Assembly (NCBI GenBank): GCA_002478145.1
Contig: DLMI01000088.1
Coordinates: 50,091 to 114,090, forward strand
DNA from: Acidobacteria bacterium UBA7540
GTDB taxonomy: Bacteria; Acidobacteriota; Terriglobia; UBA7540
DNA length: 64,000 bases
Reading direction: 5' to 3'
Shown here: piece after piece, positions 25,794-33,850 of the stretch
Numbering within the stretch: the stretch's first letter is position 1
Layout: the number at the start of each line of letters is the position of its first letter
The notes under the pieces: generated by a model
Told to the model about the DNA's origin: nothing
The model's database searches: none
The model's input: the letters and a program-made list of their open reading frames with translations, nothing else
Translations under genes and position numbers: made by a program

Positions 25794-28784
25794 CTAAGGT
25801 GTGCCTGGGGGTCCTTGTTGTTCCTTGGGCGCGTGATCCGCAAGAATCCGGCCCAGTCTGGAGCGAAAGGTACTAAGGGCTTCCTCGATAATCTTTTGCT
25901 GTTTCTCTACCAGGGGGTCGAGGGCAGGGCGGAGAGGGTCTCTGGATGCCCGGAGAGACTGAAAGGGGGATTTCCTGGACTCCTCGCGGGCCACCCCCTT
26001 GGATTGGCTAGCGTCGGCTTGCACACCCTCAAACAGTCGAGCGGCCTGGTGCAGACGACTCTGGAGCAAGCCTTTGAGAGCTTCCGCGTCACTGCGCTGC
26101 CGCTCCTGCGCGGCCATGGTCAATCCTTCGAGCTGCTTCTGGAAAACCTCCAGCACGTGGCTCAAATGCGCTTCCAGGTGCGTCTTGGCTTGCTCCTCCC
26201 ATTCTTTTGCCACGAGGGCGGCCATCCCAACGCCTTTGTAGAGCCGGTCCGGGAGTTCCTGGAGGGCTTGCTCGGCCCTGCTCCTGACCTCGGCCGTCAC
26301 CCGGGCGGCGGATTCGTCGGCGGTCAAGTGGACTTGTGTGCGCAGGGATTCCAGGAGACCCTGCAAGCTGGTTTGGAGTTCCTTTTCCATCTCCTTGGTT
26401 TGCTCCGCCTGCATTTCCAGCAGCGTTGTGTGCAGTCGCTCGCGGAAGGACGCTAAATTCACCCCGGCTTCACTTTCCAGCGAAGTCAAAGTCGATTCGC
26501 GGGCCGCCGCCAACTGCCTCTGGGTCTCATCAACGCACTGTTGTTGAGCGGATCGGAGTCCCTCTTTCAGCAGCTCCAGAGCATCTTCGGCTTGCTTGCC
26601 AAAGTCTCTGGCCACTAATTCCAGCGCCCCTTCAACGGCACCTTCGAGCTTTTCCGATATGTCCCCGCTGGCTTTCTCCGAAAACTCGCGGGCAGTGGAT
26701 TCCACTTCGGATTGCAATTGGGCGGCAAGCGCCTGTGTTTCGGCGCGAAACTTCTCAAGCACTGATGCGGATTCGTCGGCTAACCGTGGGAGGCACTCTT
26801 CCGCCGCCTTCTTCAAACTGAGTTCAAGAGTCTGGTAGGCTGCCTGCAGTTTCGAGACGGCTTCGTCCCCGGCGCGATTCAATGAATCCACGGCAGAGTC
26901 CACGCAAACGGAAATTACCTTGGCTGCCGTCCCGGATTCTTCCTTGTAAATCTTCCTGGCCTGGATTCCGGCGTTAAGAATCTCTGCCTGAGTTTCCTGT
27001 CGCATTCTCTCGAGGTTGCGTTGGGTGGAATCCTCGCTGCTCCTGCGGACGGGCTCGATTTGCGCCTTGAATTCTTCGAGCTGCTCGCGGGCAACCTGCT
27101 CTGCCGATCGCTCGATTTGGGCGCTCAGGGAGGGTGAAACCTCCTCCATAAGTTTCCGCATGTGCACATCCACCACGTCTGTCGCGGCCTTCACCAATTC
27201 ATCGAGTTCAGCCTTGGCCTGTTCTGCCGCGCCTTTGCACTGGGCTTGAAACTCCAGGGCCGCCTTGGAGAGGCTCTCCTGAGCCAGCGGTGAAAGACGA
27301 TCGCCCATTTCCTTGGCGATGTTTTCGACTATGCCGGCGGCCTCAGCCTGCAAACGCTGCTGCGTTTCACCGGCCAAACGCGTGGATGCTGACCCAAGCC
27401 TTTGCTCTACTTCCTGGTCCAGCCGGGCGAGCACAGATTGGAGCTGCTTGCCACTCGCCTCTTCGACTTTCTTTGCCACTTGTTCAGCTTCAAATGTCCC
27501 GTCGCGCTGCGCCTCGCGGGCTTTCAACTCGATTTGCGCCTTGAATTCTTCGAGCTGCTCGCGGGCAACCTGCTCTGCCGATCGCTCGATTTGGGCGCTC
27601 AGGGAGGGTGAAACCTCCTCCATAAGTTTCCGGATGCGCACATCCACCACGGCTGTCGCGTCCTTCACCAATTCATCGAGTTCAGCCCTGGCCTGTTCTG
27701 CCGCGCCTTTGCACTGAGCTTGAAACTCCAGGGCCGCCTTGGAGAGGCTCTCCTGAGCCAGCGGTGAAAGACGATCGCCCATTTCCTTGGCGATGTTTTC
27801 GACTATGCCGGCGGCCTCAGCCTGCAAACGCTGCTGCGTTTCACCGGCCAAACGCGTGGATGCCGACCCCAGCCTTTGCTCTACTTCCTGGTCCAGCCGG
27901 GCGAGCACAGATTGGAGCTGCTTGCCACTCGCCTCTTCGACTTTCTTTGCCACTTGTTCAGCTTCAAATGTCCCGTCGCGCTGCGCCTCGCGGGCTTTCA
28001 AGAGGAGATTCTCCACTTCCGCCCGCGCCGACTGCACGCGATCCGTAAGGACGCTCAATTCCTGCCTGAGCGACTGTGCCTCGCCTATCTTTTCTTGCAG
28101 GGCCTTGAGGGCAAGCGGGTCCGGGGCTTGCGGATGCCCGGCGGGCGCTTCCGGAACTCCCATGGCGTCCTGTCTATGCGATGCCGGTTGAGGCGGCGGG
28201 GCGTTGGCTTCCCCGGCGAAACGAGACAAGGCATTTACAGCCATGTTGAATTGACTGAGTCCTCCGGTGTGCTCTCCCACGTCCGCCGGCGATCCTCGTG
28301 GCGCGAAATGCGCCGTTTCGACCACTCTGCCTTTCTCAGCGGTTGGCGCGGGCGTCTTCGGAGCTTGCGGCGCGGCCTGGGGGGTGGGGCTTTTCTGGTC
28401 CCCCGGGACGATCTGCCGCTCCTTCTGCCAATCCTCGGGTGGGAGCTTGACTCCCCAGACGTTCTGCGCTTCCAGCAGTTCAACGCAGACTTCGTAGGGG
28501 TCCTCAGCAAAGCGCTTCTCACAAACCCTTTTGACCCGGGCCTTGGCGGTCCGGCCCAGCAGTGGATTCTCGATAACAATCTGGTCGTCGTCGGTTAGCT
28601 GATGGAAAGTGGCGATCCTGCCACCGTGCTTGTTAACGCAAATCGTCCAGGTGTTCTCTTTGAAGGCCTGCCCGCCCGCGTCTGTTCCGCGCACTGTTAC
28701 GGGAATTATGATCGAGAGGCGGGCGCTGCGACGCCCAACCACACCGGGAATATCGGATTCGTCAGGACTCGGTTCCATATGCAC
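25794..28784 (-). CDS. Long coiled-coil protein with N-terminal PilZ-like domain and internal duplication
   Basis: The 996-residue protein starts at ATG 28784 (or 28778). Residues 15-125 look like a PilZ-type beta domain (GRRSARLSIIIPVTVRG...TICVNKHGGRIATFHQL). A Pro/Ala-rich linker (130-230) follows. From about residue 230 to the end it is almost entirely charged Ala/Glu/Gln-rich heptads, a long coiled coil. Two 158-residue blocks (from KAREAQRDGTF to FKAQIE) are nearly identical. No membrane segment is obvious. PilZ domains often bind c-di-GMP, and the convergent neighbour makes and breaks that molecule, so a structural effector is possible; the RxxxR-type motif is only partly visible (RRSAR). 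Confidence 0.75.
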   Translation of the reverse strand: MHMEPSPDESDIPGVVGRRSARLSIIIPVTVRGTDAGGQAFKENTWTICVNKHGGRIATFHQLTDDDQIVIENPLLGRTAKARVKRVCEKRFAEDPYEVCVELLEAQNVWGVKLPPEDWQKERQIVPGDQKSPTPQAAPQAPKTPAPTAEKGRVVETAHFAPRGSPADVGEHTGGLSQFNMAVNALSRFAGEANAPPPQPASHRQDAMGVPEAPAGHPQAPDPLALKALQEKIGEAQSLRQELSVLTDRVQSARAEVENLLLKAREAQRDGTFEAEQVAKKVEEASGKQLQSVLARLDQEVEQRLGSASTRLAGETQQRLQAEAAGIVENIAKEMGDRLSPLAQESLSKAALEFQAQCKGAAEQARAELDELVKDATAVVDVRIRKLMEEVSPSLSAQIERSAEQVAREQLEEFKAQIELKAREAQRDGTFEAEQVAKKVEEASGKQLQSVLARLDQEVEQRLGSASTRLAGETQQRLQAEAAGIVENIAKEMGDRLSPLAQESLSKAALEFQAQCKGAAEQAKAELDELVKAATDVVDVHMRKLMEEVSPSLSAQIERSAEQVAREQLEEFKAQIEPVRRSSEDSTQRNLERMRQETQAEILNAGIQARKIYKEESGTAAKVISVCVDSAVDSLNRAGDEAVSKLQAAYQTLELSLKKAAEECLPRLADESASVLEKFRAETQALAAQLQSEVESTAREFSEKASGDISEKLEGAVEGALELVARDFGKQAEDALELLKEGLRSAQQQCVDETQRQLAAARESTLTSLESEAGVNLASFRERLHTTLLEMQAEQTKEMEKELQTSLQGLLESLRTQVHLTADESAARVTAEVRSRAEQALQELPDRLYKGVGMAALVAKEWEEQAKTHLEAHLSHVLEVFQKQLEGLTMAAQERQRSDAEALKGLLQSRLHQAARLFEGVQADASQSKGVAREESRKSPFQSLRASRDPLRPALDPLVEKQQKIIEEALSTFRSRLGRILADHAPKEQQGPPGTP
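27051..27998. repeat. 474-bp tandem duplication inside the coiled-coil gene
   Basis: Bases 27051-27524 and 27525-27998 are nearly identical copies of an in-frame unit of 158 codons. Only a few codons differ, for example AELDELVKAATDVVDVHMRK against AELDELVKDATAVVDVRIRK. The low divergence points to a recent duplication or ongoing homogenisation. Confidence 0.92.
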
Positions 28785-28999
28785 TTACGGGCAATTTTAG
28801 TGGATTAACATGGGCAAGTCAACGGACCTGTGATGGTACGGAAGTACCGCGACCATCGGTGCCCCAGGTGACTCTCAAAGGGTTCGCCGCCACTGCACAA
28901 AACTCTTGGGTACTTGGGGACTTCCACGGCGGCATGCGCCAGTGTTGTGACCGATTGGCTTTTTTCCCGCGTCATCCTGGGCGCTGGATCTCCCTGCCA

Positions 29000-30145
29000 T
29001 CACGCAAAGCGGGTTGGCCGATAAGCTTCGAGGGAGAGCGAGGTGGAGCGGGCGAGAACCAGCTCGGAGATTTGCTGAGCTGTGACGGGAGCCAAAAGGA
29101 TGCCGTGGCGGAAGTGACCAGTGGCCAGGATAAGATTTTGCAGCTTGCTGTAGCCCAGAACCGGGAGATGATCTGGCGTGTCGGGCCGCAGCCCCGCCCA
29201 GGCGCGGCGGAAAGAGCAGTCCTTCAGGAAAGGCGCGAACCTCATTGCCCCGTTGAGGATGGATTGTAATCCCTCGGCCGTGACCGCTTTTTCGAACCCG
29301 GCATATTCCACCGTGGTGCCCACCACGACCCGGCGGGCAGAGCGGGGCACCAGGTAGTGGATTCCGGCACGAACCACATAGGGGAGTTCATGGGGCGATT
29401 CGAATTCCATCATTTGGCCGCGACAAGGTTGCATGGGGAGCGCAAGCCCGACCTGGGCGGCAAGTCCTTCCGACCAGCAGCCCGCCGCAAGCACGAAGCA
29501 CCCCGCTGAAAAGGGTGTTGTTTCGCCGCCGGCATGGCCGGAGTTGGCGTGAATTGCCTCCACACGGTTCTCGCGGACGTTCACTTCCTCCGCCGGGCAG
29601 TGGGCGTAGAATCTCACGCCCAGGCGTTGGGCGGCTTCGATCACAGCCCGCGTTAACTTCTCGTTGTCCACCCAGTAGTCCTCAGAAATGCCGAGGGCAA
29701 GCCGGATCTCACTCGAAAGCCCCGGCATCTTGTGCTGAAGGCTGGCCGGAGTGAGTCTTTCCAGTGGCAGGCCCGCGCGCGTCTGGGTCCAGAAGAGCTT
29801 TTCAAGTTCTGCGACCTGCTTTTCCTCAACCGCGACCAGCAGGCTACCTTCGCGACGAAAGCCTACCTCTTGCCCGCTCAACTCCTCAATTTCCGAAACG
29901 AAGTCCGGAAACAGAGCATGGCTTGCGGCGCACAAAGCGAAGAATGCGTCGGGTTCAGAGGTTTCGCCCTGGGGAGCGACCATCCCCGCTGCCGCGCTGC
30001 TGGCTTCAGCCCCGGGCTCGCCGCGATCGAAAACCAACACCCGGAGCTTGGCTTGCGCCAAGCGCAGTGCGATTGAAGACCCGATCAAGCCACCACCGAT
30101 AACGATCACGTCTGCGGTGCGCGAATTGTCCAAGGTGATAGCCAT
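29000..30145 (-). CDS. thiO: Glycine oxidase-type FAD-dependent oxidoreductase
   Basis: The 381-residue flavoenzyme begins with the dinucleotide-binding fingerprint ADVIVIGGGLIGSSIALRLA and FDRGEPGAEASSAAAGMVAP, the latter typical of ThiO and DadA-like oxidases. ThiO oxidises glycine to the imine used for the thiazole of thiamin. C-terminal AWAGLRPDTPDHLPVLGYSKLQNLILATGHFRHGILLAPVTA matches ThiO well. No other thi genes are adjacent, so a related amino-acid oxidase is the alternative. The start is ATG 30145, with GCAGGG directly before it. Confidence 0.85.
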   Translation of the reverse strand: MAITLDNSRTADVIVIGGGLIGSSIALRLAQAKLRVLVFDRGEPGAEASSAAAGMVAPQGETSEPDAFFALCAASHALFPDFVSEIEELSGQEVGFRREGSLLVAVEEKQVAELEKLFWTQTRAGLPLERLTPASLQHKMPGLSSEIRLALGISEDYWVDNEKLTRAVIEAAQRLGVRFYAHCPAEEVNVRENRVEAIHANSGHAGGETTPFSAGCFVLAAGCWSEGLAAQVGLALPMQPCRGQMMEFESPHELPYVVRAGIHYLVPRSARRVVVGTTVEYAGFEKAVTAEGLQSILNGAMRFAPFLKDCSFRRAWAGLRPDTPDHLPVLGYSKLQNLILATGHFRHGILLAPVTAQQISELVLARSTSLSLEAYRPTRFA

Positions 30146-30331
30146 CCCTGCAAGTGTACCAGCGGGAGGGTTGGTTGGCTACCCTTGCGGGACCGGGGCG
30201 AGGCGTGTGGCGCCCGTGAGATTGAGGGAGCGCCCAGGCGTAACGTGCTCCCCGGCGAAGAGCCCGCGGGAACTATGGCATAATAGGAGCTTTGGCGCAG
30301 CGGCAGTTGCGCAAGCCCCAGGGAGCGCTCA

Positions 30332-30970
30332 TTGACCTGTCCTATTTGTAGTAAGCGCAAGGTGAAGAGGTTTTGCCCCGCAAGAGGAGAAAACATCTGC
30401 TCGGTTTGTTGTGGAACCGAACGCGAAGTGAGCATCGACTGTCCCTCGGACTGTCCCCACCTCGTGGCCAGCCGCGAGTACGATGAGGGACGCCGCCAGG
30501 TCGATTGGGAGAAGGTTCCCTTCCCTGATGTCAGGATTCCATTTGAGTTTGCCCAAAGTCACAGCAGGCTCCTGGCGGCGTTGATCCTTTCCATCTGGGA
30601 ATATGCTCGGGACCATCGCCAGGTGGTAGACACGGACGCGATTGCGGCGCTCCAGGCGCTGGCAGAGACTTACCGCACGCTTTCGAGCGGCCTCTATTAC
30701 GAAAAGCCTCCCGATTATCTCTACCGGCGGGAGCTCTACCAAGAGCTCAAGGCGGCCCTGGTAGAATTCAAGGAAGCCGAAACTCAAAGGCTTGGTTTGG
30801 CCACCACACGCGACAGCGAAATCCGGGATGCGCTGACCTTCCTCACCCAACTCGGCGCCACGCGCGAGAACGGCCGTCCAAAGGGCCGCGCCTTCCTGGA
30901 CCTGATTCGGACCCAGCTCGGTCCCGAAGCATCGGCCCAACCCGCTTCAAATATCGTGCTGCTGCCGTGA
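30332..30970 (+). CDS. Hypothetical protein with N-terminal Cys-rich zinc-ribbon-like motif
   Basis: The 212-residue protein starts at TTG 30332 behind GGGAGCG. The first 43 residues contain eight cysteines (CPICSKRKVKRFCPARGE, ICSVCCGTEREVSIDCPSDC), which probably bind one or two zinc ions. The remainder is helical with no membrane segment. Similar short Cys-rich starts occur in uncharacterised Acidobacteriota proteins, but I do not recognise a named family. It is divergent from thiO and stands alone. Confidence 0.8.
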   Translation: MTCPICSKRKVKRFCPARGENICSVCCGTEREVSIDCPSDCPHLVASREYDEGRRQVDWEKVPFPDVRIPFEFAQSHSRLLAALILSIWEYARDHRQVVDTDAIAALQALAETYRTLSSGLYYEKPPDYLYRRELYQELKAALVEFKEAETQRLGLATTRDSEIRDALTFLTQLGATRENGRPKGRAFLDLIRTQLGPEASAQPASNIVLLP

Positions 30971-31334
30971 CGATCAAGGAAGGCGGTTGACTATGGGTGT
31001 GGGGCAGGGTTTGCCACGCAACCCTGAGAAGCTCTCGCGAAAATGGATTTACCGTTCCGCCGCTTGCAGCTCTCTGAAAAGACGAGCCTTAAGGCGACTA
31101 CTGGGCGCAGGATCGCCCCTTTTCATCCCCGTTGCGAGCACCAGCTCATGATCGGCTGTGAAATAAATCCTCGGGGGAGGTTTTGCAAAACATGAGGTAT
31201 TGGTTAGCTGTTACCGGCATATGACCTTTCTGGATTATTTCACAGCTTCCGAGGCTTTCCAGGAAAGGGCGACCCCCTGGCGCAGGGTTCGCCTTGCAAT
31301 CCTGCGCAAGTTTCTCCGCCACGATGAATGGCTC
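30971..31334. other. Intergenic region with a long-range inverted repeat
   Basis: GCTGTGAAATAAATCC (31155-31170) and GGATTATTTCACAGC (31232-31246) are inverted repeats with one extra base and a 61-nt loop. GCAGGGTTTGCCACGCAACCCTG (31012-31034 region) and GCAGGGTTCGCCTTGCAATCCTGC (about 31280-31304) are similar to each other. No gene is supported; the layout looks like a decayed palindromic element. Confidence 0.5.
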
Positions 31335-31880
31335 TTACTCTCCACGAGGCCGTGGAGCAGGAGGCCCAAATCGCGACCGGGCGTGGAACTGGCCGATGCG
31401 CCGTAGGTCCTTAAGCTTCTTCCACTGCTCGACGGTGAGAACTCGACGGATCGCGAGTAGCATCAGTGTGTTCGACTTTTCCAGGTTGGCCCTCGCCTGA
31501 GCAACGTTATCGATTTGGGCGACCACCTGCGACTCGTCGGGCTGACCAGCTTCAATCAGGGGCTCCAGGATCGCTTCCTGCTTTTCCAAAGCGGCGTGGA
31601 GATCGATGAGTTGTAGGCGGTGGTCCTGGAAGATCTTCTCGATCTTCTCGACCTGCTCATCGCTGACCCCGATCTTCCGCATCAGTTCCGAGTCTTTCCA
31701 CCATCTTCCAGAACCACGGTGACCCATACCGTGTCCACGACCACCGTATCGGACCATTCCCATTCGAGGGCCCCTTTGGGTGCTTGGCCCTGGCCCCCCG
31801 GGCGGCGCAGGGGCGACCTGGGCGATGGCCAGCCCGCAGAACGCGATCACCAGTATCAAGCTTGCTAGGGTTGCTTTCAT
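31335..31880 (-). CDS. CpxP/Spy-like periplasmic protein
   Basis: The 181-residue protein has a signal peptide (LASLILVIAFCGLAIA), then a Gly/Arg/His-rich stretch (GMVRYGGRGHGMGHRGSGRWW). The helical part follows (IGVSDEQVEKIEKIFQDHRLQLIDLHAALEKQEAIL...LTVEQWKKLKDLRR), the pattern of Spy/CpxP and periplasmic metal-sensor proteins. Such proteins act as chaperones or restrain envelope-stress signalling. The ATG follows the anti-sigma stop by one base, with AAGGAGAG inside the end of that gene, so it is the third gene of a sigma/anti-sigma operon and probably part of the same stress circuit. Confidence 0.85.
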   Translation of the reverse strand: MKATLASLILVIAFCGLAIAQVAPAPPGGPGPSTQRGPRMGMVRYGGRGHGMGHRGSGRWWKDSELMRKIGVSDEQVEKIEKIFQDHRLQLIDLHAALEKQEAILEPLIEAGQPDESQVVAQIDNVAQARANLEKSNTLMLLAIRRVLTVEQWKKLKDLRRIGQFHARSRFGPPAPRPRGE

Positions 31881-31881
31881 C

Positions 31882-32493
31882 TCATTTCTCTCCTTTTCCT
31901 AAAGTGGTCTTCGTTTGTTCTTTATTCGTTAGGATTTCATTCCGCTCCTCGGCAATCAGGACTGCGGGGGCCACGGCTTCGGGGACCTCACGTTCAAGGT
32001 CTGCTTGAACCTCCTGTAACAGGTCCTTGTCCGGATCCTCCGTGGCGTTATTTTGAGAAGGGTTCGGAGTGGGCGTCAGGGGTATAGCCGTATTTGCGGC
32101 CCGGTGCAGGGGAACGCTCGAGTGTGGCGGAACGCGCGCCGTCCGCAAAACCACTATCCACGCTGCGGCTACGGTGGCGGCAAATACCAATCCCCAGCTC
32201 AGCCGGCGCCAGAGGCGCTTCGCAGCGAGCCCAAAACGCGGTCCGGCCGCCCGCAAAGTTCCTTCGCGAAAAGCCTGGACCAGTGCTTCTTCCACGCGGG
32301 TAGGCGCGCGCTGGAGATCAAGGGTCCTCGCGAACGCTTGCAGGCTTTGCGTCAGCTTGGTCTCTTCGTCGAGGCGCAGGGCGCACCATAGACAACGGCC
32401 GGCGTGCTCCAAAGCCTCGAGCTGCTTTGTCTTGTCAGCCGCTCGCCGGCTTACAATCTCGTGAATCATGCTTTCGAAATCTTTGCAGTTCAT
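31882..32493 (-). CDS. Anti-sigma factor-like membrane protein
   Basis: I place the start at ATG 32493, which overlaps the sigma-factor stop in an ATGA; a GTG at 32502 is the alternative. The 203-residue protein has an N-terminal zinc-finger-like anti-sigma motif (ALEHAGRCLWCALRLDEE: H-x3-C-x2-C) and one membrane segment near residues 100-120 (LSWGLVFAATVAAAWIVVL). A Pro/Thr/Glu-rich extracytoplasmic tail follows. The architecture and translational coupling mark it as the regulator that holds the ECF sigma factor at the membrane. Confidence 0.85.
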   Translation of the reverse strand: MNCKDFESMIHEIVSRRAADKTKQLEALEHAGRCLWCALRLDEETKLTQSLQAFARTLDLQRAPTRVEEALVQAFREGTLRAAGPRFGLAAKRLWRRLSWGLVFAATVAAAWIVVLRTARVPPHSSVPLHRAANTAIPLTPTPNPSQNNATEDPDKDLLQEVQADLEREVPEAVAPAVLIAEERNEILTNKEQTKTTLGKGEK

Positions 32494-33113
32494 GCCAGAC
32501 ACCTGCTTGGATCAATGGCCTTATCACCGGCTTCGACCTTCTTCCCACCCGCCAGCTTCTGGATGAGCAAGGCGCGCCCGCGGTGCAAACGCGAGCGCAC
32601 CGTGCCCACTGAACATCCCAAGACCGACGCAGCATCCTCGTAACTCATCTCATTCAAGTCGCACAGAACCACAGCTTCGCGGTAGTGCTCGGGCAGGCTC
32701 AAGATCGCTTGTTGCACCCAATGGATCGATTCCCGGCGGCTCATCTCGGAGTGCGGGTTCTCGGGAGAAAGCGGGGCGAGATCTTCCCTATCCCTCGACC
32801 CGTCCCAAGTTTGCGAGATCGAGACATACGTCCGGTCGCGCTTGATGAGGCGCAGCGCGTGATGGCGCGCCATTCCCAGAAGATATGCGCCGAGCGAACC
32901 GCGCGAGGGGTCGTAGCCTCGGCTGTCTCGAATCAGCGCCATGAACACTTCCTGTGTGACGTCCTCGGCGAGAGAGGCGGAGCCACTCATCTCCAGCACA
33001 AAGCGGTAAATGGCTCCCTGACGGCGCCGATACAACGTTGCAAAGGCGTCTTCGTCCCCACCCTGCATCATCTTCAGCAACTGCTCGTCTCGAATCTCAG
33101 TGAGTCCGGCCAT
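32490..33113 (-). CDS. ECF-type RNA polymerase sigma factor
   Basis: The 207-residue protein has sigma region 2 (DAFATLYRRRQGAIYRFVLEMSG...AEDVTQEVFMALIRDSRGYDPSRGSLGAYLLGMARHHAL) and region 4 with its helix-turn-helix (LNEMSYEDAASVLGCSVGTVRSRLHRGRALL). A family-A repeat lies upstream. It leads a three-gene operon with its anti-sigma factor and a CpxP-like protein, which suggests an envelope-stress response. Confidence 0.93.
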   Translation of the reverse strand: MAGLTEIRDEQLLKMMQGGDEDAFATLYRRRQGAIYRFVLEMSGSASLAEDVTQEVFMALIRDSRGYDPSRGSLGAYLLGMARHHALRLIKRDRTYVSISQTWDGSRDREDLAPLSPENPHSEMSRRESIHWVQQAILSLPEHYREAVVLCDLNEMSYEDAASVLGCSVGTVRSRLHRGRALLIQKLAGGKKVEAGDKAIDPSRCLA

Positions 33114-33239
33114 CGTTCGTTGCTTTCATCGGGTATTCCGTTTCGAGCTCCCAAAAGTTCCACAAAATGTTCGGAATGTGGACCTGCACCACCCCTTACG
33201 AACAGTGTCTGGCTCCGAAATCGGAAGGGCAGGGCTTCA

Positions 33240-33390
33240 CAGGCTGCGGAAAAACCCCTCCAATCTGTCATTCCGAGCGGAGCGAGGAATCTCGCTCTGG
33301 GTGTTTTCAACGCACTGCGAGATTCCTCGTCGTCCCGATCAGATCGGGACTCCTCGGAATGACAGGCCAAACGGTTTTTTCCGCAGCCTG
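33240..33390. repeat. MITE-like element, family A (TIR CAGGCTGCGGAAAAAC)
   Basis: CAGGCTGCGGAAAAAC (33240-33255) is mirrored by GTTTTTTCCGCAGCCTG (33374-33390). Inside are CTGTCATTCCGAG and CTCGGAATGACAG, and a GAGGAATCTCG/CGAGATTCCTC hairpin. The size (151 bp) equals the copy at 10949-11099. Confidence 0.88.
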
Positions 33391-33758
33391 TTCAGCCCCG
33401 CCGCTAGAATTTGGCCTTTTGGGGTCGCTCTTTCGCTTCGTTTGAGTTTTTTTGCATACTCTTGGCACATTTTTCGGCCCCTTTTGCACGCCTTTTGGGT
33501 TCGTTTTTTGGTAACTTTTGTTGATTCTAAAGGACTTCTTCGGTTCGTTCCGTTAGATTTAACATCTTTTATGAACTTCCTGCGCGTCTCTGGAACATTT
33601 GCCGCGGCCTTGCTGGAGCACTCTGTCCCCGGAATTGGCATCGCCCTGACCAGCCGAGGATCTTCGCTAATGAAAATCAGTCCTACCTCCCTGGCTTCGC
33701 AGGGCCGGTGAGGGCTGTAACCTCGCAAGCTCCGGACGGCCTCTTCGTGAAGGTCCAT
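33339..33758 (-). CDS. Possible small basic protein, unknown
   Basis: An open frame of 139 codons starts at ATG 33758, with AAGGTAGG about 10 nt upstream. It runs through otherwise empty sequence and ends inside the family-A repeat. The middle part is Lys/Arg-rich (STKVTKKRTQKACKRGRKMC). I recognise no family. The T-rich plus strand makes lysine codons by chance on the minus strand, so this may not be a gene. The surrounding 33391-33850 holds nothing else that I can support. Confidence 0.3.
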   Translation of the reverse strand: MDLHEEAVRSLRGYSPHRPCEAREVGLIFISEDPRLVRAMPIPGTECSSKAAANVPETRRKFIKDVKSNGTNRRSPLESTKVTKKRTQKACKRGRKMCQEYAKKLKRSERATPKGQILAAGLNRLRKKPFGLSFRGVPI

Positions 33759-33850
33759 ATTCGTAGCCTACCTTAGGGCCGCGCGTTTGTCAAGACCTCC
33801 CCTCTCCCTGGTTGACGAGCACGATGAAGTATCTGGAGGTTGGCTTGTGG

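Noticed and set aside
27290..28048. Repeated plus-strand frames in the coiled-coil gene that look like duplicated genes
   Set aside because: They are shadows created by the 474-bp duplication in the true minus-strand gene.
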